In this document: one piece after another, positions 22,141 through 32,379 of the stretch | Numbering within the stretch: position 1 is the first letter of the stretch | Layout of the letters: every line of letters begins with the position of its first letter | Source of the DNA: Tipula vernalis | Lineage: Eukaryota > Arthropoda > Insecta > Diptera > Tipulidae | Length of the DNA: 64,000 nt | Assembly (NCBI GenBank): GCA_958295665.1 | Contig: OY282560.1 | Coordinates: forward strand, 22,279,653 to 22,343,652 | Reading direction: 5' to 3' | Position numbers and translations under genes: made by a program | The notes under the pieces: model-generated | What the model saw: the letters and a program-made list of their open reading frames with translations, nothing else | What the model was told of the DNA's origin: nothing | Databases searched by the model: none

Positions 22141-22461
22141 GCCTACATGGACCGGGAGAAGGAGGTTTCTCCGGGAAACCTGCAGGAGCTGATCCGTGAA
22201 GCGGAACAATCAAAAGTAGGTATGGTACTGGGAGTTGATGCTAATGCGCATCACACTATCTGGAGAAGCACGGACATTAATGAAAGAGGTGAGTCACTTT
22301 TTGATTATTTGATGAGTACTAACCTTTCAGTGTGTGATATTGGGCGGGAACCCACATTTATTACTAGTAACAGGCAGGAGGTTCTAGATGTGAACCTTGT
22401 TTCAAATAATATTCTTCATATGGTTAAAAATTGGAGGGTGGATAAGATCATCGATATTTAA
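22141..22461 (+). pseudogene. LOA-B endonuclease fragment
   Basis: This is the C-terminal half of an AP-like endonuclease domain. It contains GVDANAHHTIWRSTDINERGESL and TFITSNRQEVLDVNLV, parallel to GCDANAHHTVWGSTDIN of LOA-A. The N-terminal catalytic half is missing and the frame ends before the SDH motif. This domain would nick target DNA to start reverse transcription. Confidence 0.85.
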
Positions 22462-22533
22462 CCAATAGCCTCTATATTCACCCTGCTTCCCGGGAAGCCT
22501 TCAGGAACCCTAGAAGGACCAACTGGAGCAAAT

Positions 22534-24110
22534 ATGGGGAATTATTGGAGGATTTGTTGCCGTCGAGGGCTCTGGAGCCTTCGACGACCGTTGGGGAGCT
22601 GGAGGATATGGTGGCTAGCGTTACTACCGCATGCAACCGATCCTTTCGTGTTGCCTGCCCACTGGCTAAGCCTAGGGGTAGGCAAAAACCAGTATGGTGG
22701 TCCAGGGAACTGGGAACCTATCGTAAGGCTTGTAGGACAGCCTTTAATAGAGCCAAAAATACAAGGGAAGCTCAGGATTGGGACTCCTATAAAGAGAAAC
22801 TCAGAATTTATAAGAAAGAATTAAGAGGAGGTCTTGGAGAATCTTCTGTGTTAAAATGGAAGAGGTATCCGACCCCTCCCGCCTTAAGAAGATTCTTTCC
22901 AAAAGTACAGCTAGTCCCAGTTTTTTGATAAAACCGGACGGATCTTGGACAGCTTCTAGTGGAGAATCTCTGGAGCTTCCCTTCGAGACACACTTCCCAA
23001 GGAGATTTGAAGACCTGTTGGTGCGTAGCAATCATCAGGAATCACTGTCAGTGTTCACAGAGGATATCGTAACCAGGAAACGGATCCTATGGGCAGTGAG
23101 GGGTTTTAAACCATTTAAATCGGCTGCTCCGGATCAAATTATACCAGCGGAACTTCAAAACAACTCAGTAATTATTCTTCCCTACCTGGAAGCTATATTC
23201 AAAGGGTGTTTGAAGCTGGGCTATATTGCTAGGTACTGGATGGAGATCAATGTGGTGTTTATACTGAAAGAGGGAAAAAGCGCAAATGTCTATCCTAAGG
23301 ACCTAAGACCAATAACTCTATCATACTTTCTTTTCAAAACCTTGGAAAGGCTGCTGGATGTATACATCAGAGATAAAATAGGTGCCAGGAAGTGGGCACC
23401 GTCTCAGCATGCGTACACAAAGGTTAGATCTGTGGACACTGCTCTGCACGCCTTGTTTTGTACGAGCCTTTAATAATGTGAAAGCGGAGGCAATCAAGGA
23501 GGGATTGTCATTTTTGGAGGTGGACGTTCCTCTGAGAAGGTTAATCTATTATATGCTGGGAAGCAGGATTGTTAGCTCGAAGTTGGGGGACTCCACCATC
23601 AAGAGGCGAGTAACTAGGGGAACCCCGCAGGGGAGGTTCCTTATCTTCTCTAGAGGTCTTATCTTCTCTAGAACATAGTGGTAAATGTGTTACTACTACA
23701 ATTGGAGAGAGATGGTATTGAAGTTATCGCTTACGCAGATGACGTAGCTTTAGCTGTTACCGGGAAATTCCTGGGCACGATTGTAGATGTAATGCAGAAT
23801 GCGCTTACCATCGTTAAGAAATGGGCTGGCTAATGTGGACTTGGTATTAACCCGTCCAAGACAGAGCTGGTACTCTTCACTAAGAAATACAAAATCCCGG
23901 TAGTTTTCCCTCCTACCTTAAATGACACGAGACTTGCTTTTACTGATAGAGCTAGATATCTTGGCATTATCTTAGACAGTAAGCTTATTTGGAGGCTCAA
24001 CATGTTGGAGAGAATAAACCAAGCTAATATAGGTTTGTACTCCTGTAGGAACTCCTGTAGGAATAGACGAGTTAATGCCAGATAAAAGGAATTTAGAAAC
24101 TGCATCTCAT
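22534..24110 (+). pseudogene. LOA-B reverse transcriptase, several frames
   Basis: Pieces run in order. The endonuclease-RT linker is at 22545-22928 (KPVWWSRELGTYRKACR). The early RT is at 22856-23473 (FKPFKSAAPDQIIPAEL, then YPKDLRPITLSYFLFKTLERL). The PQG region is at 23480-23680 (TRGTPQG). The catalytic box is at 23725-23770 (IAYADDVALAV, intact Tyr-Ala-Asp-Asp), followed by GINPSKTELVLFT and LGIILDSKLIW. A short tandem duplication (CTTATCTTCTCTAGA twice, 23640-23672) replaces the usual GGVLSPLLW. An in-frame stop lies near 23832 (WAG then stop). RNase H is absent. Inactive. Confidence 0.88.
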
Positions 24111-24364
24111 TTATACAGTTTTCCAAAGCTATCCGTTATCATACTTCCAATATTTACCGGAAACTTCTTACATTGGTAAGATTTTTTTCAGTCATTTAAA
24201 TGAAAAACTGAAAAAAGTTGCCTTAGTGAACGGTTGTGTTTTTTTTTCGTGTTGAAAAGTCAAAATAATTTTGATAAAATTTTGAAATTTAATTTGTGGT
24301 TCAATCGAAATATATTTTTATAAAAGTGAGTTGTGTTATAAACTATTAAAGTTATTTCTCAACA
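24111..24364 (+). other. Probable CR1-A 5' leader and LOA-B/CR1 junction
   Basis: LOA-B similarity ends at about 24110. From roughly 24190, AT-rich sequence leads to the CR1 ORF1 ATG at 24365. This is most likely the untranslated leader of that LINE. The exact junction cannot be set without other copies. Confidence 0.45.
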
Positions 24365-25327
24365 ATGTCTCTGTGCTGTGTGTGTAATATGAAAGTGTTT
24401 GGAAACTTTTTTACGTGTGCCGGTGAGTGCAATCAACTCGTTCACTTTGAATGTACAGGGATCGGAACGCCTGTGTTCGATGCCTTTTCGGTGATTCCGA
24501 ATTTTTCTTGGCGTTGTGGCATGTGCGTTGATGTTTTTAAAGTTATCAGGGCACAGAATGATCACATGTGTAAGTCTATTGACGCTTCATCAGTGTCCTT
24601 GTGCTTGATGAACAAAACATCTGCCGCTATTAATGGTAGCGGGAAAAGTTTATTAAAACCATTACCACCATCGCAGCAGCCGTCGTCTGCAAAATTAAAA
24701 AAAAAAGCTACGCAAAGTATTGTGCAAACTAATATGGAAACAAGATCTAAGAGAAATGGTAATAATACCATTACAACGGCTACATCTGAAATAACTGATG
24801 GCAGTTCCCAGCGCCACGTTCAGGTCACTGATGGCTTACAGCCTCCACACTTCCCGCCGTTGTCGTCCGATTGTGTTATTACGAACATTCCAACGGTAAT
24901 TTCTTCATCTGTCGTATCGAACTCTTCGCCATTACTGTCATGTCAGGATGCCGTTCGAGCTGAGAGGTCTGATGTTCCAGGTTCGGATTGTCCAGTCATG
25001 GAATTGCGTACAGTGCCTGTGGTTCGAAGGAAGTATTTGTACATTTCCGGTCTTCATCCAACAACTACTTCCGAATCGATATCCCGGTACATTACGTTCA
25101 AAAACAGCGTTTTTAATCCATCAAACGTGTCCTGCTTCTCACTGTTCCCTAGAGACCGGGATCCAGCAGAACTGACGTTTGTGTCTTTCATGATTGGAGT
25201 CATCAATAACTTGCATGGTACCCTGAAAAATCCTGATTTTTGGCCACCTGGGGTTCTAGTTCGCGATTTTCAAGAAAGGCGCGATTCAAAAAACGAGGAA
25301 GGAGCTCGCAGCAAAGTGTCAATTTAA
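24365..25327 (+). CDS. CR1-A ORF1, PHD-finger nucleic-acid-binding protein
   Basis: A 320-codon frame starts at an ATG. Residues 4-60 form a PHD-type Cys4-His-Cys3 finger: CCVCNMK, CAGECNQLVHFEC, then WRCGMC. A Ser/Thr-rich linker follows to about residue 205. The C-terminal part, from VRRKYLYISGLHPTTTSESI, resembles the small RNA-binding region of CR1-like ORF1 proteins, which form ribonucleoprotein with the LINE RNA. The frame is complete and undisturbed. It overlaps the ORF2 frame by about 90 bases. Confidence 0.8.
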   Translation: MSLCCVCNMKVFGNFFTCAGECNQLVHFECTGIGTPVFDAFSVIPNFSWRCGMCVDVFKVIRAQNDHMCKSIDASSVSLCLMNKTSAAINGSGKSLLKPLPPSQQPSSAKLKKKATQSIVQTNMETRSKRNGNNTITTATSEITDGSSQRHVQVTDGLQPPHFPPLSSDCVITNIPTVISSSVVSNSSPLLSCQDAVRAERSDVPGSDCPVMELRTVPVVRRKYLYISGLHPTTTSESISRYITFKNSVFNPSNVSCFSLFPRDRDPAELTFVSFMIGVINNLHGTLKNPDFWPPGVLVRDFQERRDSKNEEGARSKVSI

Positions 25328-26836
25328 TTTCATTAAATACATTAAATTCCAATATTTTAAATTCTAATCTACCAAATTTTAACAATAATCTGTTCACAGT
25401 TCATCCTAACATTCTAAATTCATGTTTATCTAATTCTAACAATGTCGTCAATGGATCTAACAATTGCATCAATAGCTTATCAATTTTGTATTTTAATTGT
25501 AGTGGCATGCGATCAAAATCAAAAAATTTCTATCTTGGAATATTGGAATCTGATTACGACGTAATAATTCTGACCGAAACATGGCTTACAATGGATTTCA
25601 ATGATGCGGAGTTTTTCCCTTCGGATTTTTGCGTTTTCCGTCGCGATCGATATAACCTTGGTACAAAACGTAAAGGTGGTGGTGTGCTTATTGCAGTTCG
25701 GAATATTTATTCTTGTGAATTTTTATTTTCCGACCCAATCATTGAGTTCATTGCTGTTAAACTCAAACTAGGTGCATTTTACTTAATAATTAGCACAGTC
25801 TACTTTCCTCTAGAGCCATCCTCGATATTTTGTCAAGATTTTGTTGACAAGTTCTCATGTAATTTATTATCTTTTATTTCTGATAACACTGACTTTGTTA
25901 TTTTCGGCGATTTCAACTTTCCAGATCTAATTTGGATGATGGTTGACAATATGTTCATTCCTGCTAATACGAATGATTCTTCCGCCTTAATTTGTGATTT
26001 TATGGCAAACATGGGTACTTCACAAATAAACAGTGTACCAAACAGCCACGGCACTTATCTGGATTTGGTTTTCTACACTAATAATAGTTCTTTTAAACTA
26101 GAATCATGCGACGACTTTGCCGGATCTTCGAGTGTTTATCATACCCCGGTTTCATTTCAGTTGTTCTACAAAACTTCTAATAATTTAAACTTTACCAAAA
26201 ATTGTACAGTATTTGATTTTTCGCACGCCGATCACAGCTCATTAAATGATTTTTTAGCTGAAGTTGATTGGGCTGGTACACTGTCAAACATTGATATCAA
26301 CAGTTCATTAGATACCTTCAATGAATTGTTGAAGGTTGCTTTTGAAAAATTTGTTCCTAAAAAATTAATTAGAAAGTCTCATACCCGCAACGTCCCATGG
26401 TTTACCAAAGAACTGAAACAACTTGAAGTCCTACGTAATAAATGTCATAGGAAGTATAGGCGTACAGGGTTGGCCCATGACTTTATCCAGTTTAAGTCTA
26501 TGCGCAAGCAGTTTTGCTATCTCAACCGATTCCTCTATAACAATTACATAATTGATATTGAAGACGATTTGCGATGTAATCCGAAGAATTTCTGGAGATT
26601 TGTCAAAAATAAGAACCATAATAACGGCTTGCCGCCATTTTTAGAATTCCATGGTCGAAAATCAGATAATCCAGAGGCAATTTTTTTTTTCGCTGAATAT
26701 TTTAGCAGTGTTTTTGTTAAGGATAGCTCATTATCTCCTATAGTAGCTAACACCAATAATTCAAAAATTGTTTTTTTTCAGAACTTGACGTGATGACGGC
26801 TTTGATGAACATGGACGTTTCTAAAGGTCCTGGACC
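25240..26836 (+). pseudogene. CR1-A ORF2, endonuclease part, interrupted
   Basis: The frame contains an AP-like endonuclease: ILYFNCSGMRSK at the start, ILTETWL with the catalytic Glu, RKGGGVLIAV, FGDFNFPD, then a linker ending NPKNFWRFVKNK. The usual SDH region is weak (SSVYHTPVSF). The first codon of the open frame is not ATG, so the true start is uncertain. A frameshift in the T-run at about 26771-26778 precedes LDVMTALMNMDVSKGPGP, after which the LOA element is inserted at 26837. The endonuclease nicks target DNA for priming. Confidence 0.85.
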
Positions 26837-27288
26837 GGTGATTTGGCGTCTACTGGAGGGGGGGATCAAAGTTGAGTAGAGTAATCTACCAGCTCCGTAA
26901 CCTTTCGGTAGGGTGCACATTACGCGAGCTGTTCTGGTCATGTTTTAGGCAGCTGGCGTGATGGGTACAATTGTGGAAGGGGTAACCTGGTCACAATTCG
27001 CAAGTGTACGTACTGCCTCCTCGTGGCAATCACTGGTAACTGAGGCCCTTTGGTACTTCTGACCATTTGGCACAGGCTAAAGTACGGCGCTAAAGGAGAA
27101 ACCCTTGATAAAAAACCCTAATCTAAGGTGGAACAGCATATGCCGATGGATGAATGGCTGATAGGTTAATCAGTCCAAAGTATGCGGACTCTGGATACCA
27201 GGCGCCCTCCAGTTTTATTTAGCCTTCCTGTGGTAAAGCTGGGTGTCCCACAGGCGACTCTCTTTTCCCAGCAACTCGTGGGAATAAA
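26837..27288 (+). promoter_or_regulatory. LOA-A 5' untranslated leader
   Basis: The leader starts GGTGATTTGGCG and presumably holds an internal promoter, as in other LINEs. It contains a hairpin at 27191-27212 and ends in AACTCGTGGGAATAAAATG at the ORF1 start. Its sequence is largely shared with the two deleted derivatives at 36831-37476 and 50611-51271. It therefore probably contains signals needed for transcription or for recognition by the element's proteins. Confidence 0.75.
27191..27212 (+). promoter_or_regulatory. Conserved LOA leader hairpin
   Basis: CTGGA (27191-27195) and TCCAG (27208-27212) can pair across a 12-nt loop. All four LOA-type copies keep the stem bases and the exact loop length, although the loop sequence varies. 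Confidence 0.6.
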
Positions 27289-28743
27289 ATGTCTAAACAG
27301 GTAAAAAATAATAAGGATGATGACGCTCCTAAAGCGTCATATACCAGCGATAGTTCCGCGGTGGTGTTCGAGGGCCTCGGTCCTCTTTCCGCTGTGGGAC
27401 TCTCGATGAGTGGTCTATCGGATGGGGAGCTCCGTTCGGGGATTGAGAAATTAGTTCTCAACTCCGACATGGACACCTCAGGAGATGAGAACTCGAACCC
27501 CGTAAGTGGGGGTATCGCCTCTGTGAAAGCAGGGGGGAGCAAAGTCGTCGGGGAGGACCCGAAAGGAACTGTCAGCAGCACTGACAAACCTTCCGCGGCT
27601 CCTCGCGTGAAAATGTGTGGGGCCGCGAAGAAGCGGTACAGGAGGCTTCTTGCTGAGGGCAAACCGCCCGGAAGCGAGACAAGGCTTCTGGCGATGCGGC
27701 CACAAAGGGAGTCTTGTGCTCCCGCAGAGGCCCCACCGTCAAAGAGGATCCGCTCGGATGAGGGTACTCCACCGGCACAAAAGAAGGCCAGGGGAGAGGA
27801 ATCTGTCCCGACGGTCTCGGGTTCTGCGGTCCGGTCTGGACTTACCTTCAGGCAGGCTGCGGAGTCGGAGATAGTTGGGATCTTGCCCACTGGTTTTCCA
27901 GAGGTTGTCCTCACTGGAGAGCAGCTAAAGGCTGTCCAGGAGGGCATCCTAGATAAGGTGCTAGAGCAGGAGGCCAAGGAGCTTAAACCCAAGTTCCTTG
28001 GTAGTCAGCTTCGGCCTGGTTGGCTGGTACTAACCTGTGCTGACCGGGCCACTGTTCAGTGGCTCAGGGAGGCCATAGGTTTTATCAAGCCATGGGAGGG
28101 TGCGCAGCTGATCGTGGCCGAGGCGGAAAACCTGCCTCGAGCCAGGATTGTGTTCGGCACCTTCCCAAATAGTGCTGAATTGCCCACAGAAAAGCTTTTT
28201 GGGTTTATAAAAAGCCAAAATGAGGGCATGCAGGCGATCAACTGGAGAGTGATCAGGAGAGAGGCGAAAGGCTCTTCGGCCTTTTTCACGTTCTCTATGG
28301 ACCACTCTTCAGTTGAGAAGCTCAAGCGGGTTGGCTTTAAGGTCAACTATAAGTTTGGGACTGTACAAATGCATCCCAAGGGTGGTCAGAGCGGAGCTAA
28401 GCCGGCTTCTGTCGGCGGGACCCAAGTGGTGAAGCCTGTAGAAGCTACGGTAGCGGCACCTGTAGCTAAGACCACCGGGGTGACCGCCCTCTCCAGGAGA
28501 CAGGTGAGGAGAAGGCGGGAAAGGGAGAGGAAGGCGTCAGGGGTTCCGCGGGGGAAGGCCTCACAAGGACTCCCCCCGTGCAAGCCACTGGTTAGGCCTG
28601 GAGGCTCTCAGGCAGCGGGGGCCAGCAGAACGGCGATGGAGGACACTGGTCAGCCATCGGCCGGACAAAGAATGCATGCGGGTGGTGGCGGTGCTGAAAA
28701 GGAGGCTGAGCAGGGCCTTCAGAAGGGGCCTTCGGTAAAGTGA
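27289..28743 (+). CDS. LOA-A ORF1 protein
   Basis: A complete 484-codon frame from ATG (MSKQVKNNKDDDAPK) to TGA. The N-terminal half is Ser/Gly/Asp-rich and disordered-looking, with a basic patch AAKKRYRRLLAEG near residue 110. Residues about 185-380 form a compact segment (RSGLTFRQAAESEIVGILP, WLVLTCADRATVQWL, INWRVIRREAK) conserved in LOA-B ORF1. The C-terminus is basic (SRRQVRRRRERERKASG), then Gly-rich. ORF1 proteins of this class bind LINE RNA and form the transposition particle. No Cys-type zinc knuckles are visible, unlike in jockey ORF1. Its stop overlaps the ORF2 frame. Confidence 0.88.
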   Translation: MSKQVKNNKDDDAPKASYTSDSSAVVFEGLGPLSAVGLSMSGLSDGELRSGIEKLVLNSDMDTSGDENSNPVSGGIASVKAGGSKVVGEDPKGTVSSTDKPSAAPRVKMCGAAKKRYRRLLAEGKPPGSETRLLAMRPQRESCAPAEAPPSKRIRSDEGTPPAQKKARGEESVPTVSGSAVRSGLTFRQAAESEIVGILPTGFPEVVLTGEQLKAVQEGILDKVLEQEAKELKPKFLGSQLRPGWLVLTCADRATVQWLREAIGFIKPWEGAQLIVAEAENLPRARIVFGTFPNSAELPTEKLFGFIKSQNEGMQAINWRVIRREAKGSSAFFTFSMDHSSVEKLKRVGFKVNYKFGTVQMHPKGGQSGAKPASVGGTQVVKPVEATVAAPVAKTTGVTALSRRQVRRRRERERKASGVPRGKASQGLPPCKPLVRPGGSQAAGASRTAMEDTGQPSAGQRMHAGGGGAEKEAEQGLQKGPSVK

Positions 28744-31700
28744 AGGCACACATCGCCTGCCTGCAGATAAACCTGCATCATGCAAAGGCGTCTTCGGACG
28801 TCCTTTGTCGCAGGTTTATCTGCCAAAACATTGGCATAGCTCTAATCCAGGAGCCATGGGTGATTGGTAACCAGATTAGAGGTATACCAAATCAAGTGGG
28901 TAAGTTAGTTTATCATAACGGAACTCAGAGTCCAAGAGCGGCTGTGTTGGCCAGTTCGCAAATTAATTTTATTCCCATTTCAGAGTTTATCTCCAGGGAC
29001 TTGGTTGCAGTAATGGTGGAGGTTCTGGGTGAAAGAGGCAAACAGGAGGCTATAATGGCCTCCGCCTACTTTCCTGGAGACTCAGAGTTAATACCTCCAC
29101 TTGAAGTTAGGCGGCTCATAGCTCATTGCAAACGCAATGGGCTGGCCTACCTGATAGGATGCGATGCAAACGCGCACCACACGGTGTGGGGTAGCACGGA
29201 CATCAATAACAGGGGTGAGTACCTTTTTGAATTTCTGATCTCAAATAATGTAGACATTGTCAATAGGGGAAGGAAACCTACTTTTATAAATGCGATTAGG
29301 CAAGAGGTCCTAGATCTGACACTTGCTAGTCCGCATTTTAGCGACTTGGTCAAAAACTGGCATGTGTCTGAAGAGGCCTCATTATCGGATCACTTGCACA
29401 TCAGATTCGATTTGGCGGCTGAGACCATGCAGCGGCAGGAAATCAGAATTCCAAAACTGACCGACTGGGACTCTTATAGAGTCTCACTCGAATCAGAAAT
29501 GCCCTCGGTTGTGGGGAACATAGAGTCTCCAGAGGGTTTGGAGATCTGTTCAAACCAGCTGCATAATTCTATACACTTGGCTTACGAGAACAGCTGCCCA
29601 GTTAAGCGAAGAGAGTCCACAAAGATGGTCCCTTGGTGGAACGGGACGCTGGGTAAACTGAGGAAAAAATCGAGAAGATTATTTAACAAGGCTAAACGCA
29701 CCGGTGAATGGGGCGAGTATAAGATGGCCTTGACGGAATATAATCTCGAACTAAGGAGATCCAAAAGGGCTACCTGGAGAAATTTCTGTGAGGGAATCAA
29801 TGAATTGCCCTCTGCAGCTCGTCTCCAGAAAGTCCTTTCCAGGGATCATTCAAATGGTTTAGGACTTCTCCAGAAGCAAGATGGGGGGTTCACTGAAAAC
29901 CGGAAGGAAACCTTAGAGGTACTGTTAGAGACCCACTTTCCGGATTCAGTAGTGGTAGGAGCCCAAGAGGACTCATATGATCCTTCGAGTGAGGTGGCCT
30001 ATTCGCCTCACAGTAGGATCTGGAGTCTCTCTGGGAAAATTTTCACACCCAGCAAGGTTCGATGGGCTATTGGGTCTTTCAAACCTTTCAAATCCGCTGG
30101 AGGGGATGGTATCTTTCCAGCTTTACTTCAAAAAGGTATTGAGGAAATACTCCCCAGCTTGATCCAGATGTTTCGGGCAAGTTATGCTTTTAACTATATT
30201 CCGAAACTGTGGAGGAAAGTAAATGTGGTCTTTATACCAAAGGGCGGGGGTCGTCCAGACACCCAGGCCAGGGCATATCGGCCAATTAGCCTCACATCGT
30301 TTCTTTTGAAGACGATGGAAAAAATCCTGGACTATCAAATAAGAAGTGAGGTCCTTGGAAAGAATCCGCTGCATCGGGACCAGTTTGCGTATCAAACTGG
30401 TAAATCCACGGTTATGGCCCTTAGCGGGCTAGTCACGAGGATTGAAAAAGCAGTGACATATAAAGAAATTGCCCTTTGTGCCTTTGTGGACATTGAGGGG
30501 GCGTTTGATAATACCTCCTATGGATCTATAGAGAGGGCAGCAATGGGAAAAAGGGTTCCACTTTCCACAATTAGGTGGATCCGTTCCATGCTGGAACATC
30601 GTGAGATTACTGCCAGACTAGGTGGCGAATCAGTAACCATCAAGGCCGTAAAGGGCTGTCCCCAAGGAGGCGTATTATCTCCTCTTTTGTGGTCATTGGT
30701 TATTGACAGACTACTGGTCCTTCTGAGTAGCCATGGGTTTGATGTCCAGGGCTATGCGGATGATGTGGCTATCATAATCAGAGGCAAGTTTGATGAGGTC
30801 ATTTCTGATCGCATGCAAAATGCACTCAATATAATATGGCAGTGGTGTTACCAGGAAGGACTCAGTGTCAATCCAAGCAAAACTGTCATTGTTCCTTTTA
30901 CGAGGAGGACAAAGCTTGCGCTTACAGCTCCCTCGTTAAACGGTACTACTATTCCTTTTTCCAGCGAGGTTAAATATCTAGGGGTTATCCTAGATCAAAG
31001 ACTGAACTGGAACCAACATTTGTTGAAAGTTCAAAATAGAGCCATCAAGGCTCTCTGGGCCTGTCAAAGACTCTATGGGCGTACTTGGGGACTACAACCA
31101 AAAATGATCTACTGGTCATTTCTTACAATCATTAGGCCTATGGTCACCTACGCATCGGTTGTATGGTGGCCTAAAACTGAGCAGAAGACAACGCAAACCT
31201 TATTGAATAAGGTTCAGCGTGTAGCCTGCATCGGTGTTACGGGCTCAATGAAGTCATGTCCAACCGCGGGGGTGGAGACACTTCTAGGACTGACACCGTT
31301 ACACCTGCATATTAAAAAGGACGCTGCAAGTATGGCCCTGAAAATGCAGGCGGAAGGAAATATCAAGCCAGGCAATATGGTGGGTCATATGGAAATCCTT
31401 AAGGAATTTCAGACAGACCCTACCATAGGAATGCCTTCCGACTGTATGCCAGCTAAACTGGACTTCCACAAACCATTCTGTGTTAGGTTACCTGACCGGG
31501 ATGTGTGGAGGGCAGGTGGACCATCATTTGAGCTAGGGTCCATAGTATGGTTTACAGATGGATCAAAAACGGAAGATGGGGCGGGAATAGGAATACACGG
31601 GAGTGGCACTACCCTCTCGAAGTCCTTGGGTACCAATGCCACCGTTTTTCAAGCAGAAGTACATGCTATAGAACTTTGCGCTAGGTTAGGCATAGCAAAA

Positions 31701-31961
31701 GGCCTAAACGATGCAAAGATTTATATTGTATCAGACAGCCAATCAGCCTTAAAAGCTCTTAGGTCTTGTACCGTTGAGTCAAGGCTGGTATGGGATTGTC
31801 TGAAGGTTATTAAACATCTGGCAGGCTCAAATAAGGTAACACTTATGTGGGTGCCAGGTCATACTGGAATCGAAGGAAACGAGGCAGCTGATGGCCTCGC
31901 CCGTGAGGGTTCTGCCTCTCCATTTTTTTTTTGGACCAGAACCCTTCTGCGGTGTCACTAA
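28740..31961 (+). CDS. LOA-A ORF2: endonuclease, reverse transcriptase, RNase H
   Basis: A 1,073-codon open frame. Residues 7-220 are an AP-like endonuclease (LQINLHHAK, IQEPW, GCDANAHH near 140, LSDH near 215). Residues about 430-750 are the reverse transcriptase (YRPISLTSFLLKTMEKIL, FVDIEGAFDN, GCPQGGVLSPLLW, and the catalytic YADD at 672-675). Residues about 935-1060 are an RNase H (FTDGSK at 938, SDSQSAL, WVPGHTGIEGNEAAD) with all acidic residues kept. The frame overlaps the ORF1 stop, in the -1 phase, and has no ATG at its beginning (the first listed codon is GTG). Translation probably depends on frameshifting or reinitiation. It ends early at a frameshift in a T-run near 31930. Confidence 0.92.
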   Translation: MKAHIACLQINLHHAKASSDVLCRRFICQNIGIALIQEPWVIGNQIRGIPNQVGKLVYHNGTQSPRAAVLASSQINFIPISEFISRDLVAVMVEVLGERGKQEAIMASAYFPGDSELIPPLEVRRLIAHCKRNGLAYLIGCDANAHHTVWGSTDINNRGEYLFEFLISNNVDIVNRGRKPTFINAIRQEVLDLTLASPHFSDLVKNWHVSEEASLSDHLHIRFDLAAETMQRQEIRIPKLTDWDSYRVSLESEMPSVVGNIESPEGLEICSNQLHNSIHLAYENSCPVKRRESTKMVPWWNGTLGKLRKKSRRLFNKAKRTGEWGEYKMALTEYNLELRRSKRATWRNFCEGINELPSAARLQKVLSRDHSNGLGLLQKQDGGFTENRKETLEVLLETHFPDSVVVGAQEDSYDPSSEVAYSPHSRIWSLSGKIFTPSKVRWAIGSFKPFKSAGGDGIFPALLQKGIEEILPSLIQMFRASYAFNYIPKLWRKVNVVFIPKGGGRPDTQARAYRPISLTSFLLKTMEKILDYQIRSEVLGKNPLHRDQFAYQTGKSTVMALSGLVTRIEKAVTYKEIALCAFVDIEGAFDNTSYGSIERAAMGKRVPLSTIRWIRSMLEHREITARLGGESVTIKAVKGCPQGGVLSPLLWSLVIDRLLVLLSSHGFDVQGYADDVAIIIRGKFDEVISDRMQNALNIIWQWCYQEGLSVNPSKTVIVPFTRRTKLALTAPSLNGTTIPFSSEVKYLGVILDQRLNWNQHLLKVQNRAIKALWACQRLYGRTWGLQPKMIYWSFLTIIRPMVTYASVVWWPKTEQKTTQTLLNKVQRVACIGVTGSMKSCPTAGVETLLGLTPLHLHIKKDAASMALKMQAEGNIKPGNMVGHMEILKEFQTDPTIGMPSDCMPAKLDFHKPFCVRLPDRDVWRAGGPSFELGSIVWFTDGSKTEDGAGIGIHGSGTTLSKSLGTNATVFQAEVHAIELCARLGIAKGLNDAKIYIVSDSQSALKALRSCTVESRLVWDCLKVIKHLAGSNKVTLMWVPGHTGIEGNEAADGLAREGSASPFFFWTRTLLRCH

Positions 31962-32379
31962 GGGACACCTTAGAGCAGCGGTAAAACGCTGGGAGGATGT
32001 TCAAAAGTCCTCCTACTGGCGCAGAATTCCAGGTTTACGGCATGCGAAGAAATTTATATCACCTTCGTCTGTCAGGGTTAAGGAGTGTCTTGAACTTAGA
32101 AAACCTGAGTTGAGGCTGCTTACTGGCTTCCTCACAGGTCATGTCCCCTTAAGGTATCACCTTAAGAAGATGGGCCTAAGTACGACAGATGGATGCCGCT
32201 TCTGCGGTCTGGAAGCGGAATCAGCGGAACATGTTCTGTGCCATTGCCCAGCCATTTTCCAGCAAAGACTGCAACATCTAGGAGGGAGAACAATGAGCCC
32301 GGATAGTATGTATCTTGTACCGGCCAGTAGTATTGTCAGATTCATTAAGAGCCTGAATATTGACTGGACGGATAATTAA
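31922..32379 (+). CDS. LOA-A ORF2 C-terminal part with CCHC finger (shifted frame)
   Basis: After the T-run the protein continues in the next frame from FFGPEPFCGVTKGHL. Next come the conserved RIPGLRHAKKFI, LTGFLTGHVPLRYHLKKMG and a CCHC finger CRFCGLEAESAEHVLCHC, ending SLNIDWTDN. With this part ORF2 would be about 1,220 residues, the usual size for LOA-type elements. The shift is a single homopolymer length difference and may be a sequencing error or a recent mutation. The finger probably helps nucleic-acid binding during target-primed reverse transcription. Confidence 0.85.

Larger units (their letters stand above)
20510..24110 (+). mobile_element. LOA-clade LINE, degraded copy (LOA-B)
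   Basis: This is a non-LTR retrotransposon related to the nearly intact LOA element at 26837-32466 but clearly a different family. It has a GC-rich 5' leader (20510-20782) sharing a hairpin and ACTCGTGGGAAT with that element. ORF1 is in two pieces, followed by endonuclease and reverse transcriptase pieces in several frames. Similarity stops at about 24.1 kb, before RNase H, where CR1 leader sequence begins. No 3' tail is present, so it was truncated by a later event. Confidence 0.85.
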
